From Thermoplasmata archaeon (GTDB lineage: Archaea > Thermoplasmatota > Thermoplasmata > Thermoplasmatales > Thermoplasmataceae): 7,107 nt of DNA. The stretch is taken from positions 1 through 7,107 of the forward strand of contig JAJZXP010000348.1 of assembly GCA_021806345.1 (NCBI GenBank), in the 5' to 3' direction. The notes below the pieces were generated by a model. It made no database searches and was not told the DNA's origin. It saw only the letters and a list, made by a program, of their open reading frames with translations. Every line of letters begins with the position of its first letter. Position 1 is the first letter of the stretch. Below, piece by piece: positions 6,761 through 7,107 of this stretch. A program made the position numbers and the translations under genes.

Positions 6761-7107
6761 CTAATCATCTAGTTTCACCTCAACTTCTTTCTTTTCGAAT
6801 CTGTTCCTGAATGCCGGATCATCCAGGAACTTCCTCCTGAACTCCCTTGGAGGAAGATAATCGATGGATGAATGTGGCCTGCATTCGTTGTAATCAGAGA
6901 ATGCCACCCCAATGGTAATTGATGCCTCATGGAAGTCCCTGAACTCGTTTGGCCAGATGTAATCTGTCTTGATTGAGTTGTGGAATGATTCAATGTTTCC
7001 ATTGTCCTCAGGCGTGTGTTTCTGGATATATTCCAGCTTTATGCCTAGGAGTTTCATGGCATTCCTGAACTCATGCGATATGTATTGTGGTCCGTTGTCT
7101 GTCCTCA
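6761..7107 (-). CDS. IS3-family DDE transposase (OrfB type), C-terminal part; 5' end outside window
   Basis: About 114 codons are visible, with the frame open at the right edge (first full codon ends at 7105). The fragment carries the last two thirds of the catalytic triad of an rve-type integrase core. The second Asp is in RTDNGPQY (codon at 7097-7099) and the Glu is in NIESFHNSIK (codon at 6989-6991). Exactly 35 residues separate them, the classic DD35E spacing. The following segment, YNECRPHSSIDYLPPREFRR, is the conserved C-terminal signature of IS3-type transposases. The enzyme cuts the ends of its element and joins them to target DNA. The ATG at 7057 is internal, since it falls after the DNG motif. 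The first Asp and any OrfA frameshift region are not visible. The gene is transcribed toward the defence operon. It resembles IS3-like transposases I associate with Thermoplasmata, but I cannot confirm the host. Confidence 0.9.
   Translation of the reverse strand, partial: RTDNGPQYISHEFRNAMKLLGIKLEYIQKHTPEDNGNIESFHNSIKTDYIWPNEFRDFHEASITIGVAFSDYNECRPHSSIDYLPPREFRRKFLDDPAFRNRFEKKEVEVKLDD

Larger units (their letters stand above)
6696..7107 (-). mobile_element. End of an IS3-type insertion sequence (rest beyond right edge)
   Basis: The transposase tail at 6761-7107 shows that an insertion sequence enters the window from the right, with its transposase-3' end facing the defence operon. IS3-family tips usually begin with TG close to the transposase stop. 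TGTAGAGGTGTAATGG at 6696-6711 is a plausible tip, and the spacer changes character around there. The other terminal repeat and the target duplication are not in the window, so the left boundary is a guess and could be anywhere in about 6640-6760. Confidence 0.5.

Noticed and set aside
6775..7002. Second minus-strand frame of 75 codons over the transposase
   Set aside because: It is an out-of-frame reading of the transposase tail and has no recognisable motif, whereas the other frame carries the DD35E residues.
1..7107. CRISPR array, tRNA or rRNA genes
   Set aside because: Reading through the window I saw no regularly spaced direct repeats and no cloverleaf or rRNA-like sequence; almost all of it is coding.

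Overview
The window holds most of a plus-strand defence operon that looks like the DISARM anti-phage system, followed by the end of an insertion sequence on the opposite strand. DISARM is the restriction-like system built around the core genes drmA, drmB and drmC. The DNA is AT-rich, Ile ATA and Arg AGA/AGG codons are frequent, and a GGTGAT ribosome-binding site precedes drmC. The visible transposase tail also resembles IS3-type transposases that I associate with Thermoplasmata. Together these suggest an archaeon, possibly a Thermoplasmata member, but a low-GC bacterium is not excluded.

Layout: (1) 1-1319 is the C-terminal part of drmA, an SF2 helicase. The reading frame is open at the left edge and the DELH box lies at 54-65, so the gene starts upstream. 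(2) 1320-3128 is complete drmB, with an N-terminal zinc-binding region and a C-terminal DUF1998 cysteine cluster. It abuts drmA without a gap and lies in the same reading frame. (3) 3130-3600 is complete drmC, a short single-HKD phospholipase D-type protein. (4) 3597-6611 encodes a 1004-residue protein overlapping drmC by ATGA. It has an N-terminal zinc ribbon, a central region that looks like a helicase with lost catalytic motifs, and a C-terminal third I cannot assign. By position it is the system's large accessory subunit, perhaps a DrmE-like protein. (5) 6612-6760 is intergenic, with a weak AT hairpin after the operon and a strong bulged hairpin next to the transposase. (6) 6761-7107 on the minus strand is the C-terminal end of an IS3-type DDE transposase that runs off the right edge.

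The four defence genes are so tightly packed that they are almost certainly cotranscribed and translationally coupled. In known DISARM systems DrmA and DrmB form a complex that acts on incoming DNA, DrmC is a PLD-family protein, and a DNA methylase marks self DNA. No methylase is visible here. It must lie outside the window, be supplied elsewhere, or be absent. The unusual large fourth gene and the insertion sequence directly behind the operon are the points most worth following up.
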